A stretch of 64,000 nt of DNA from an uncultured Cocleimonas sp. (GTDB lineage Bacteria; Pseudomonadota; Gammaproteobacteria; Thiotrichales; Thiotrichaceae): positions 31,438 through 95,437 of the forward strand of contig NZ_CANLZW010000017.1 of NCBI RefSeq assembly GCF_947495625.1, given 5' to 3'. The number at the start of each line of letters is the position of its first letter. Positions within the stretch are counted from its first letter, which is position 1. Positions 1-9,810 of the stretch are shown piece after piece. The notes below the pieces were generated by a model. The model saw only the letters and a list, made by a program, of their open reading frames with translations, was not told the origin of the DNA and did not search any database. The position numbers and the translations under genes are program-made.

Positions 1-675
1 GTAAAAGCGGTGGCCAGCGACTTTATTCAGAATCGTGAAGGTGACCGAATTGGTCTCATTTTGTTTGGCAGTCAGGCATATTTACAAGCGCCATTAACTT
101 TTGATCGAAAGACCGTTTCAACACTACTCGAAGAATCCTTTCTGGGTTTGGCAGGAAGAGCTACTGCGATTGGCGATGCGATCGGTCTTGCGGTTAAACG
201 ATTAAGAAATGAAGATGAAAAAAATCGAGTACTTATTCTTCTTACGGATGGTGCAAACACCGCAGGAAATGTAGAACCACTTAAAGCTGCTGATTTGGCA
301 GCTCAGGAAAAAGTGAAAATTTACACCATCGGTGTAGGTTCAATGAGAAGTCGAGATCTGGATGAGCCAACGCTTCAAGCCATAGCAGAAAAGACGGGTG
401 GCAAATATTTTAGAGCGCATGATGTTGAAGGTTTACTGAAAATCTACAAGGCATTAGACGAGATAGAGCCAGTATCAAAAGATGAATTGAGTTACCGTCC
501 AGTGGAAGAGCTTTTTTACTATCCTCTGGCAATCGCATTAGGATTAAGCAGTTTAATTGTCTTGTTTAGTAGCAGTTTTATGGGTGGTTTAATCGCACCA
601 TTGCTGGCTTTATTACCCGGGTTTAGAAAGAGAAAATCTGTGCAATCTTCTGTGAAGCGAAGGGAAGTGAGCTGA
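1..675 (+). CDS. batA: BatA-like von Willebrand factor A protein, 5' end missing
   Basis: This is the C-terminal part of a membrane-anchored VWA-domain protein of the Bat (Bacteroides aerotolerance) type. The reading frame is open from base 1, so the true start and the N-terminal MIDAS part lie upstream of the window. The GTG at position 10 is probably internal. Visible are the second half of the VWA fold (GDRIGLILFG, LILLTDGANTAG) and one membrane helix near the C-terminus (FYYPLAIALGLSSLIVLF). The stop overlaps the start of the next gene by one base (TGATG), so translation is probably coupled. Bat proteins are thought to act in the envelope under stress. Their exact job is not established. 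Confidence 0.85.
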   Translation, partial: VKAVASDFIQNREGDRIGLILFGSQAYLQAPLTFDRKTVSTLLEESFLGLAGRATAIGDAIGLAVKRLRNEDEKNRVLILLTDGANTAGNVEPLKAADLAAQEKVKIYTIGVGSMRSRDLDEPTLQAIAEKTGGKYFRAHDVEGLLKIYKALDEIEPVSKDELSYRPVEELFYYPLAIALGLSSLIVLFSSSFMGGLIAPLLALLPGFRKRKSVQSSVKRREVS

Positions 676-2747
676 TGCTAGAACAGTTCCATTTTACTCA
701 ACCACTTTGGCTATTCGCACTGATTCCACTATTGCTTTTATTGCGACTATGTTTTAACGCTGCCTCGTCCTCAAAGACCTGGGATAAAATTATTGATCCC
801 AATCTGCTGCCGGTTTTACTCCAAGGTAAGCAATCGGGGTCTGGAAGATTTGCCAAATCATTGCTCGCCCTAGGCTGGATGATTGCTGTCGTTGCACTCG
901 CCGATCCGGTTTGGGAGAAAATACCCCGTCCTATTTTTCAAACCAATGCTGCCAGAGTCATAGTGCTGGATTTATCAAACTCGATGTTGGTCGATGACCT
1001 CAAACCCAATCGTTTAGCTAGAGCAAAATTTAAAATAGAAGACATTCTTTCTATGGATGAAGAAGGCCAGACAGGGCTGGTACTTTTTGCTGGTGATGCG
1101 TTTACAGCGTCGCCACTTACACGTGATGTTGAAACGATTCGTTCTTTGTTAAAAATATTAACGCCGCAGTTAATGCCAGCACAGGGTAGTCGTGCTGATT
1201 TAGGTTTGGTAAAGGCTCACGAACTGTTCAAGCAATCGGGAATCGCAAATGGTCACGTGTTGTTGATTGCTGATGGTGTAAGTAAAAGCGCGGCTGCGAT
1301 AGATGCTGTAAAAGATCTTAAAAAGGATGGCCACACAATCTCTGTATTAGGCGTTGGGACTGAGGCAGGCGGTGAATTGAGATTTAGAAATAATCAGAAT
1401 GTATCAGTAAAGCTGGAAGCGGATAAACTCGCTGAAATAGCTAAACAAGGTGGCGGCAAGTACCATTTGATAAGCACTAGTAGTGCTGATTTGTCTCAAG
1501 TCTTAATCGCACATGAAGCAGGCAATGACGCCACAGAAAATACTTTACAAGAACAAGATATTAACAATGAGGAATGGTATTCAACCGGTCCGTTAATAAT
1601 ATTGTTATTGCTACCTTTAGCGGCATTAGCCTTTCGACGTGGTTGGTTACTGAATATTGCATTTGTGGCGATAAGTGGGGGGGTGTTATTACAACCTCAG
1701 CCAGTCATGGCTTTCAGTCTGGATGACCTGTGGACGACCTTGTCTCAGAATAAAGAGCAACAGGCAGATGCTGCGCTTCGAACTCAGCAATATGAAAAAG
1801 CAAGCAAACTGAGTCAGGAGCCATTGCGCCGAGGAACGGCCGATTACAAGCAAGGTAAGTTTGAAGATGCGCTAAAGAGCTTTAAAAAAGCAGAGGGTGC
1901 TGATGCGCGTTATAACGAAGGTAATTCACTCGCTAAGTTAAAAAAGTATGAAGAGGCGATTAAATCCTACGAACAAGCACTCTCGTTAAATCCAGATATG
2001 GAAGATGCAAAGGAAAATAAAAAAGCCATTGAAGACTTATTGAAAAAGCAAAAAGAGCAGAACCACTCTGAAAATGAATCTAAGCAGGATTCAAAAGAGA
2101 ATCAGCAAGAAAATTCTGACAGCGATTCTAAGTCTAAAGATAAAAAAGATCAGCAGAACTCAGAGGGTAAAGAAGGCGAGAACAAAGGTGAGCAAGGCGA
2201 AGAATCATCGGACAAAAGCCAGAGTGGTGAAGATCAACAGGAAAGCAAACAAAAGTCGGATAAACCGAGCGAAGATGGCAAACAAAAAGGGAATGAAAAA
2301 AATCAGTTCTCAGATGCCAATAAAGCGTTAGACGAAAAACAAGATAAAGAGGAACAAACTCCAGATTCGGAAAGTAAGCAACAAGACAATGCTGACAATG
2401 AGAAAAAATCCGAGCAAGAAGGCAATCAATCAGGCGAGAAAAAAGATGAGCAAATGAGCGCTGATCAGGACGCTAAAAAAGATGGAGAGCAATCCACTCC
2501 AGAGGAAGCTGAATCACTTGCAGAACAAGAAAAGGCTCAAAAAGAACTCGGTGAAGAAGCTAAGCAAGCTGTTTTAAAACAAACAGGTGAGAAAAAAGCG
2601 GATGACCTCACAGAAGAAGAAAAAATGGCGGCGGAGCAATGGTTAAGGCGTATCCCCGATGATCCCGGTGGATTGTTAAGAAGAAAGTTTAGAAGTCAGT
2701 ATCAACAGCGTAGAGGAAACGCCGATAATTCGGAGCAACCTTGGTAA
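675..2747 (+). CDS. BatB-BatC fusion: VWA domain plus TPR domain protein
   Basis: This 690-residue protein joins two Bat proteins that are often separate. The N-terminal half has two membrane helices (about 10-27 and 62-78), a VWA domain with an intact MIDAS motif (D99-L-S-N-S103) and further hydrophobic helices near 312-350. The second half has tetratricopeptide helices (about 365-455), then a long Lys/Glu/Gln/Ser-rich low-complexity stretch (about 455-640) and a short basic tail. The BatB part is expected to bind a divalent metal and a partner in the periplasm, and the TPR part to bind protein. The gene starts inside the batA stop codon and ends in the batD start (TAATG), so the three genes form one tightly coupled operon. 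Confidence 0.88.
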   Translation: MLEQFHFTQPLWLFALIPLLLLLRLCFNAASSSKTWDKIIDPNLLPVLLQGKQSGSGRFAKSLLALGWMIAVVALADPVWEKIPRPIFQTNAARVIVLDLSNSMLVDDLKPNRLARAKFKIEDILSMDEEGQTGLVLFAGDAFTASPLTRDVETIRSLLKILTPQLMPAQGSRADLGLVKAHELFKQSGIANGHVLLIADGVSKSAAAIDAVKDLKKDGHTISVLGVGTEAGGELRFRNNQNVSVKLEADKLAEIAKQGGGKYHLISTSSADLSQVLIAHEAGNDATENTLQEQDINNEEWYSTGPLIILLLLPLAALAFRRGWLLNIAFVAISGGVLLQPQPVMAFSLDDLWTTLSQNKEQQADAALRTQQYEKASKLSQEPLRRGTADYKQGKFEDALKSFKKAEGADARYNEGNSLAKLKKYEEAIKSYEQALSLNPDMEDAKENKKAIEDLLKKQKEQNHSENESKQDSKENQQENSDSDSKSKDKKDQQNSEGKEGENKGEQGEESSDKSQSGEDQQESKQKSDKPSEDGKQKGNEKNQFSDANKALDEKQDKEEQTPDSESKQQDNADNEKKSEQEGNQSGEKKDEQMSADQDAKKDGEQSTPEEAESLAEQEKAQKELGEEAKQAVLKQTGEKKADDLTEEEKMAAEQWLRRIPDDPGGLLRRKFRSQYQQRRGNADNSEQPW

Positions 2748-4573
2748 TGAACTTGGCCATGAAATTTAGAATATTCATAAAATCACTTTTACTAGCTTTA
2801 GTGGTGGTAGTTTTAATTCCTGCTCATGCAGCGGTAAAAGCCACTTTGAATCAGTCTACAGTATTTGAGGGTGATCCGATCACCCTGATTATTCAGAGTG
2901 ACCAGAATGATAATGCTCAGCCTGATTTAAGCTCGCTTCAACAAGATTTTGAGGTGCAAGGCAGCAGTACCAGTTCTCAGATCAATATTCTCAATGGCAC
3001 TCGTAGTTTCAAGAAAACCTGGACCATTGAGTTGATGCCAAAGTCTGTGGGTAAGCTGGAGATTCCAGAGATTACCGTTGGCAATGAAAAAACCAATTCC
3101 CTGACTGTCACCATTGCTAATCTACCACCAGAAGTTGCGGCAGAAACCAGTAAACATATTTTTGTAGAATCTTCAGTTGATCTGGATAATGAAGAGACCT
3201 ATGTCCAACAGCAGATTCCCTACACGGTAAAGCTTTATTATGATTCTGCGATGCAGACCGGTGAAGTCTTTTCGCCGCAAATCAAAAATGCCAATATCAG
3301 GGCATTAGGCAATGATAAAAAATATCAGGTGGTGCGTGCGGGTAAGAAGTATGTCGTCGTAGAAAAGCGCTTTGTAATATCGCCAGAAAAAAGTGGCGTG
3401 TTGCATATTCCACCAACCATTGTTAGAGGCCGCATCGCGCTCTCAGGCGGAGACTCTCCAAACCTCAGAAAACGCATGGATGAGACTGATATGCTCAATC
3501 AGTTTTTTGGTGGGCAAAACAAGAATCCATTCTTTAATACGCCATTTGATGAGTTTTTTGGGCGTCGTTCAATAGGCCCGAGTCGTCCGTTTAGTATTAG
3601 CGGCGAAGCAATGGATGTAAACGTATTACCCGTTCCGGAAAGCTTTAAAGGTGCCGCGTGGTTACCTGCTGAAGAATTGATCATGACTGATAGCTGGACC
3701 GAAGCTCCTCCTGAACTAAAAGTAGGCGAACCCGTTACCAGAAAATTAATACTGCAAGCGAAAGGTCTTGCAAGTTCGCAGATACCGGATATCAATATCT
3801 CAAAGCCTGAGGGGATGAAGGTTTATACCGATCAAGCTAAATCTGAAACGCCCAACGACGGTAGTACGATTTATGGTATTCGCCAAATTGATATCAATTA
3901 CATTCCCAGCAAAGCAGGCAAAGTGATTATTCCGGAGATTAATGTCGATTGGTGGGATGTGAATAACAAAGAGCAGAAGACGTTTACTCTGCCAGAATGG
4001 AATTTAAACGTCACTGGAAATCCGATAGCTGCGATTGAAAATAATAACCCACTACCAGCTGTAACTAAAAACACCGATACAACGAATAGCATTTCTGATC
4101 AGATCGAAACGATTAAGATGCCGATGTCCTGGGGCTGGAAAACGCTGGTATTATTATTCCTTGGCATTGGGGTAATACTGTTTGTCATGTTTGGTTTTAA
4201 ACAGCGTAGAAAAAAGACTAAAAATTCAGCCGTGAAGCCTCAAAAAGCAGTTCAATTAGTCGATATGGAAGCGTTAAAAAATGCGCTTGCAGAAGCTTGC
4301 AAATCGAATGATAAACATATGGCTGCAAGGACATTGCTTAAGTTAGTTAGGGCGCAATGGAATGATCAATTAATACAGAACCTGGGTATTCTTGCGCAAG
4401 AATTAGGTAATGGAAGTGAAGTGATAGAAGAGTTAGAAAAAAGCTTGTATTCGGCGGATTCGAGCGACTGGGATGGAAATGAGTTGGAAAAATTAGTTAC
4501 TCAGGGATTCTATAGAAAGTCTGTGCCTTTACCTCAAAAACAAAATGGTTTGGAGCCTTTGTATCCTGTTTAG
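2747..4573 (+). CDS. batD: BatD family exported protein
   Basis: This 608-residue protein has an N-terminal signal peptide (hydrophobic run then AHA|AVKA), a long beta-rich periplasmic region and a single C-terminal membrane helix (about 463-483, WKTLVLLFLGIGVILF), followed by a cytoplasmic tail. The opening VFEGDPITL and this overall layout are typical of BatD (oxygen tolerance protein). I chose the ATG at 2747, which overlaps the preceding stop as TAATG. A TTG at 2741 and an ATG at 2759 are alternatives. It is the last gene of the Bat operon. A long copy of the dispersed repeat begins 40 bases after its stop. Confidence 0.88.
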   Translation: MNLAMKFRIFIKSLLLALVVVVLIPAHAAVKATLNQSTVFEGDPITLIIQSDQNDNAQPDLSSLQQDFEVQGSSTSSQINILNGTRSFKKTWTIELMPKSVGKLEIPEITVGNEKTNSLTVTIANLPPEVAAETSKHIFVESSVDLDNEETYVQQQIPYTVKLYYDSAMQTGEVFSPQIKNANIRALGNDKKYQVVRAGKKYVVVEKRFVISPEKSGVLHIPPTIVRGRIALSGGDSPNLRKRMDETDMLNQFFGGQNKNPFFNTPFDEFFGRRSIGPSRPFSISGEAMDVNVLPVPESFKGAAWLPAEELIMTDSWTEAPPELKVGEPVTRKLILQAKGLASSQIPDINISKPEGMKVYTDQAKSETPNDGSTIYGIRQIDINYIPSKAGKVIIPEINVDWWDVNNKEQKTFTLPEWNLNVTGNPIAAIENNNPLPAVTKNTDTTNSISDQIETIKMPMSWGWKTLVLLFLGIGVILFVMFGFKQRRKKTKNSAVKPQKAVQLVDMEALKNALAEACKSNDKHMAARTLLKLVRAQWNDQLIQNLGILAQELGNGSEVIEELEKSLYSADSSDWDGNELEKLVTQGFYRKSVPLPQKQNGLEPLYPV

Positions 4574-4612
4574 TTTTTTGTTTAATCTAATTCAATTAGG
4601 TGATGTTTTAAT

Positions 4613-4699
4613 AAAAAGTGCCTAGCTCTGCATAAATTCTATTTACGTTTTTTAAAAACAAAAACGGAATATCATTTAAAAGTAGGGGGGTGACCTTTT
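4613..4699 (+). repeat. dispersed repeat, long form, copy L1
   Basis: This 87-bp element begins AAAAAGTGCCTA, ends AAAGTAGGGGGGTGACC plus a T run, and carries an internal segment of about 55 bp (GCTCTGCATAAATTC, then a TTACGTTTT / AAAACGGAA near-palindrome). Copies at 25295-25380 and 35977-36062 share the same segment. It fills the gap between batD and the convergent gene at 4719-5414. Confidence 0.9.
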
Positions 4700-4718
4700 A
4701 GATATAACGTTTTACATT

Positions 4719-5414
4719 TTAAAAGATTAAAGCTCTTTGCAATGTATAAAGGCCCATCGCGATAACTAATAAGCCCGCACCTATTCTAACGGCGGGTAGT
4801 TTTACCCATCTGGATAATCGAGCGGCAATAACACCCATCGCGAGTAAATTAGGTAATGTGCCTAAGCCAAAAAACAACATGATTAAAGCGCCCTCTAATG
4901 CGCTACCTGCTGATAATGTCCAGATCAGTGCCGTGTACACTAAGCCACAGGGTAACCATCCCCAGATAAAGCCTAACGGCACTGCTTGCCTAAAATTGGT
5001 GACAGGGATAAACCGTTTACCAATCGGTTGCAGATGCTTCCAGAATTTTTGGCCGATGATTTCAATTTTGGCGAGGCCGCTCCAGAATCCTGCCAGATAT
5101 AAACCTAAAGCCACCATAAACACAGCGGCGATGGTTGCGAGTACTTTTTGAGCTGTTTGTAAGCCGGTTAATTCAATAAGAGATGAGCCGATAAAAGCAA
5201 CGATTGCCCCGGCAAGGGTGTAACTGGTGATGCGGCCAAAGTTGTAGCCGAGTGAAATGATAAATGCAGATTTTTGTGAGGCGTTATTATTGCCTACATT
5301 GCCTAAGCTGAGGGCTCCGACAATACCCCCACACATGCCAAAACAGTGAACGCCACCCAGCAACCCAGTAATAAAAGCAACCAGGTACTGGGAGTGGTTT
5401 AGCCATTCTGGCAT
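4719..5414 (-). CDS. sulfite exporter TauE/SafE-like (DsbD_2 / UreH-like) membrane protein
   Basis: This 231-residue polytopic membrane protein has about six helices. The N-terminal motif GGVHCFGMCGG is characteristic of the DsbD_2/UreH-like transmembrane family, often annotated as TauE/SafE sulfite exporter. Members are frequently found near cytochrome oxidase maturation genes and may handle copper or reducing equivalents, but the substrate cannot be read from sequence. The cysteine pair in the motif is present, and a second one (WGWLPCGLVY) lies in the second half, giving the internal symmetry of the family. It is transcribed towards batD and lies just downstream of hspQ in the same direction. 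Confidence 0.8.
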   Translation of the reverse strand: MPEWLNHSQYLVAFITGLLGGVHCFGMCGGIVGALSLGNVGNNNASQKSAFIISLGYNFGRITSYTLAGAIVAFIGSSLIELTGLQTAQKVLATIAAVFMVALGLYLAGFWSGLAKIEIIGQKFWKHLQPIGKRFIPVTNFRQAVPLGFIWGWLPCGLVYTALIWTLSAGSALEGALIMLFFGLGTLPNLLAMGVIAARLSRWVKLPAVRIGAGLLVIAMGLYTLQRALIF

Positions 5415-5426
5415 GTATGGCTAGGA

Positions 5427-5747
5427 TTAATTGATGGTTTGGCGTGGCATGTAATGCCCAGCTTCATAGTCTTCGAAGATGTCATCCACCATAGGGTGCT
5501 CAACTTCCATATTCGAAGAATCTGTATAAATATTCTGTTCTGAAACGTAAGCCATGGAGCCTTCTTCGTCGACAAGAATATGGTACCAAGGTGCATCTTT
5601 TGAAGGTTGGTTGGTTGTGTATTGATCGTACCAATCATCAGAACCCTGGAAATCGGCATCGACGTCTACGATGACCCCACGGAATTTCTGATTTCTATGA
5701 ATGATTACATCACCAATATTGAATCCTGCTGTTGTTAATATGCTCAT
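5427..5747 (-). CDS. hspQ: heat shock protein HspQ (YccV-like, hemimethylated-DNA-binding fold)
   Basis: This 106-residue protein matches HspQ over its whole length, with the conserved opening FNIGDVIIHRNQKFRGVI and the core DDWYDQYTTNQPSKDAPWYHILVDE. In Enterobacteria HspQ binds DnaA and acts as a specificity-enhancing factor for Lon protease. That role is known from the family and not visible here. The gene lies 12 bases upstream of the DsbD_2-type gene on the same strand, so the two may be cotranscribed. Confidence 0.92.
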   Translation of the reverse strand: MSILTTAGFNIGDVIIHRNQKFRGVIVDVDADFQGSDDWYDQYTTNQPSKDAPWYHILVDEEGSMAYVSEQNIYTDSSNMEVEHPMVDDIFEDYEAGHYMPRQTIN

Positions 5748-5981
5748 GTCATGCCCCTGTTGTTGATGTGTTATTAATCTACCGTTATGTGTACAGTTTT
5801 TTTGTTGGTTTAATCTAATCTCACAACTACTTACACAGTTAGTTATTAATACTAACGTATGGTTCTTTTATTTGGTTTCAAGTAGGCCTTATGTAAATGC
5901 CTAAGGAACCTTTTCTTATAAATTGATTATCAACTAATTGTAATTATTTTTAGAGAGATCATTGTTTGCATAATTCTAGCG

Positions 5982-7214
5982 TTATGTCTGTTCGACACTC
6001 TCTCTTAAGCATTTTAACGCATTTAGCCTGCGTTTATAAAGCTCTTCCTTGATTTTTTCTCCACTATAGCCTTCTTTGATTATTTCTTGTACGTCCACAT
6101 CAGCGGCAGTTTTGCGGGCTAAACTAAAAAAAGGAGCTTGTTGATAGTCATAGTCTTCATAGCCTGGGCGGCCATGACTATCTGCAGTACAGGCGAGTAA
6201 AAATTGTTCGAAGCGCTCTGGTCTGCGAAATGCATCCGTGTTATTCAGCACTTTCAGTAATGTTTTAGCTTTTACTTCAAAGGCTCTATGTACATGTGTG
6301 TGATAGCGTGATGTTATCTCTGCTAACTGCCTGAACTCATTTGGTATGCGGTAACGCTCACAAAGTTCTTTAACTAAGTAAAAGCCTCTTTCTTCATGAT
6401 CATAGTGATGTGGCAATATATCTTTGGGTGTTGTGCCTTTGCCTAAGTCGTGTGTCAATGCAGCAAACCGAACCACGGGATCATCACTAAGAATGCATGA
6501 TTGTTGCAGAACCATCATCGTATGAACCCCAGTGTCAATTTCTGGATGATGCTCCACAGGTTGAGGCACACCAAAAAGTCGGTCAATTTCCGGGAATAAA
6601 ACCTTAAGTGCGCCACATTCTCTCAAGACTTCAATAAAAACGTCTGGGGAAGGTTCGGCTAATGCCCTCACAGTTTCTTGCCAGACACGCTCGGCAACCA
6701 AAGAATCTACTTCGCCTTCTTTTACCATTTCACTCATGAGTTTCATGGTTTCGTCAGCAACGGTGAATCCCAGTGTTGAAAAGCGTGCAGCAAAGCGAGC
6801 TATTCTGAGTATTCTTACAGGATCTTCCTTAAAAGCGGGAGAAACATGCCGAAGTATTTTATTTTCAATGTCAGCCAAACCATTTACATAATCAATGACT
6901 TTGCCGTTTTCATCTTCAACCAAGGCATTGATGGTTAAGTCTCGTCTTAAAATATCATCTTCTAGGGTGACGTTTTTATCAGCGTGGAATTGAAAGCCAG
7001 TATAACCGGCTGCTGTTTTTCTTTCGGTACGTGCAAGGGCGTATTCTTCAGCTGTTTTGGGGTGCAAAAAAACAGGGAAGTCTTTGCCTACAGGAGTAAA
7101 ATTTTGCTCTATCATTTCTTCTGGGCTCGAGCCGACAACAACCCAGTCACGATCTTTGACGGGAAGTCCTAATAATTTGTCTCTTACGGCGCCGCCGACT
7201 AAATAGGTGTTCAT
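5982..7214 (-). CDS. cca: multifunctional CCA tRNA nucleotidyltransferase/phosphohydrolase
   Basis: This enzyme adds or repairs the 3' CCA end of tRNA. From the ATG at 7214 it is 410 residues, close to the usual 412 of the gammaproteobacterial form. Visible are the nucleotidyltransferase motif LVGGAVRD (5-12), the metal-binding D21 and D23 in KDRDW, the LRRDLTINAL motif, and a C-terminal HD phosphohydrolase domain (ALTHDLGKG). A GTG at 7250 would add 12 residues with no family counterpart. The sequence TATAAT (minus strand, 7226-7221) ends only 6 bases before the ATG and no ribosome binding site is visible, which could mean a leaderless transcript. Confidence 0.95.
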   Translation of the reverse strand: MNTYLVGGAVRDKLLGLPVKDRDWVVVGSSPEEMIEQNFTPVGKDFPVFLHPKTAEEYALARTERKTAAGYTGFQFHADKNVTLEDDILRRDLTINALVEDENGKVIDYVNGLADIENKILRHVSPAFKEDPVRILRIARFAARFSTLGFTVADETMKLMSEMVKEGEVDSLVAERVWQETVRALAEPSPDVFIEVLRECGALKVLFPEIDRLFGVPQPVEHHPEIDTGVHTMMVLQQSCILSDDPVVRFAALTHDLGKGTTPKDILPHHYDHEERGFYLVKELCERYRIPNEFRQLAEITSRYHTHVHRAFEVKAKTLLKVLNNTDAFRRPERFEQFLLACTADSHGRPGYEDYDYQQAPFFSLARKTAADVDVQEIIKEGYSGEKIKEELYKRRLNALKCLRESVEQT

Positions 7215-7323
7215 AACGAAATTATACCCGAAAAAATTAACTCGCCTCACGATGTTTATTTAGGGTGATTTTTTAATTGCCTAAGTACTAATACCTATTA
7301 AGTAATTCTCACGTTGTTTTAAA

Positions 7324-8758
<1,435 letters not shown>

Positions 8759-8834
8759 CTAATTCAAACAACGAAAAGTTGTTAAATGTACAAAACTTAT
8801 CCTAGTTTATAGGAAAAGTAATTTGGTAGAATAG

Positions 8835-8862
8835 ACGGGGAGCTTTGCTTCCCGTTTTTTGT
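8835..8862 (+). terminator. rho-independent terminator after sqr
   Basis: ACGGGGAGC, loop TTT, GCTTCCCGT form a 9-bp stem with one G-T pair, followed by a run of six T. It lies between sqr and nadC, both on the plus strand. Confidence 0.8.
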
Positions 8863-8901
8863 GGAACAAAACAGATATTCTGATTAACAAAAAGGATCTT
8901 A

Positions 8902-9732
8902 ATGAAACTTCCTGAAAATATTTCTTCTCATGTAAATCTCGCATTGCAAGAAGATATTGGTAGTGGCGATGTGACTGCTGACTTAATTCCCAGAGAAAAC
9001 CAATCCAAAGCCAATGTTGTTTGCCGTGATGATGCGACACTTTCGGGAATTCCCTGGTTTAACGAAGTATTTCATCAGATCGATCCTGATGTGGAAATCA
9101 CATGGAATTATAAGGATGGTGAAAAAGTTGATGCTAATGAGATCATTTGCTCACTATCAGGCAATTCCAGATCAATCCTTAGCGGTGAGCGTGCAGCATT
9201 AAATTTTCTGCAAACTCTATCTGCTACAGCAACGCAAACACAAAAATTTGTATCGGCAGTAAAGGGTACGAATGCTCGAATATTAGATACTCGCAAAACT
9301 ATACCAAATCTGCGTGATGCTCAGAAATATGCGGTACTTTGTGGTGGTGGTAAAAATCACCGTATAGGTTTATACGACATGATTCTGATTAAAGAGAATC
9401 ATATTATGGCTGCAGGTTCGATTACAGAAGCAGTAAAGCAGGCGAAACAGTTACATCCAGATATCAAAATTGAAGTCGAAACTGAAAATTTTGAAGAATT
9501 CAGAGAAGCAACTAAAGCAGGCGCAGATGTCATAATGCTAGATAATTTTGATTTGAAAACGATGCGAGAAGCAGTACTGGAGAATGACGGGCGAATCTCT
9601 CTAGAGGCTTCTGGTGGAGTTAATCTGGACACTGTAAGGGGAATCGCCGAGACAGGCGTAGACTTTATTTCCGTTGGTCAGATTACAAAGGATATCGCAG
9701 CCGTTGATCTTTCAATGAGATTTGAATTGTAA
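8902..9732 (+). CDS. nadC: nicotinate-nucleotide pyrophosphorylase (carboxylating)
   Basis: This 276-residue enzyme converts quinolinate and PRPP to nicotinate mononucleotide in NAD synthesis. Family motifs are clear: ALQEDIGSGDVTADLIP near the N-terminus, GERAALNFLQTLSATAT, the phosphate/quinolinate-binding DTRKTIPNLRDAQKYAV, GGGKNHRIGLYD, and the acidic EVETENFEE with LDNFD. The ATG at 8902 follows AAAGGA with good spacing. NadE, a later enzyme of the pathway, is also in the window (48297-49964) but not in the same operon. Confidence 0.96.
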   Translation: MKLPENISSHVNLALQEDIGSGDVTADLIPRENQSKANVVCRDDATLSGIPWFNEVFHQIDPDVEITWNYKDGEKVDANEIICSLSGNSRSILSGERAALNFLQTLSATATQTQKFVSAVKGTNARILDTRKTIPNLRDAQKYAVLCGGGKNHRIGLYDMILIKENHIMAAGSITEAVKQAKQLHPDIKIEVETENFEEFREATKAGADVIMLDNFDLKTMREAVLENDGRISLEASGGVNLDTVRGIAETGVDFISVGQITKDIAAVDLSMRFEL

Positions 9733-9810
9733 TATAGGTAGGCAATTCAATGAAAAAGTAAAATTCATTTTCCAGAGAAAAACACTTCATTCTGATTGCT
9801 CTAAAAACTG

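Noticed and set aside
2074..2331. Plus-strand Lys-rich open frame inside the BatB-BatC fusion
   Set aside because: It is a frame shadow of the low-complexity Lys/Glu/Gln stretch.
5399..5659. Minus-strand open frame overlapping hspQ
   Set aside because: It is a shifted frame of hspQ with biased composition and no start signal. The HspQ frame has clear family motifs.
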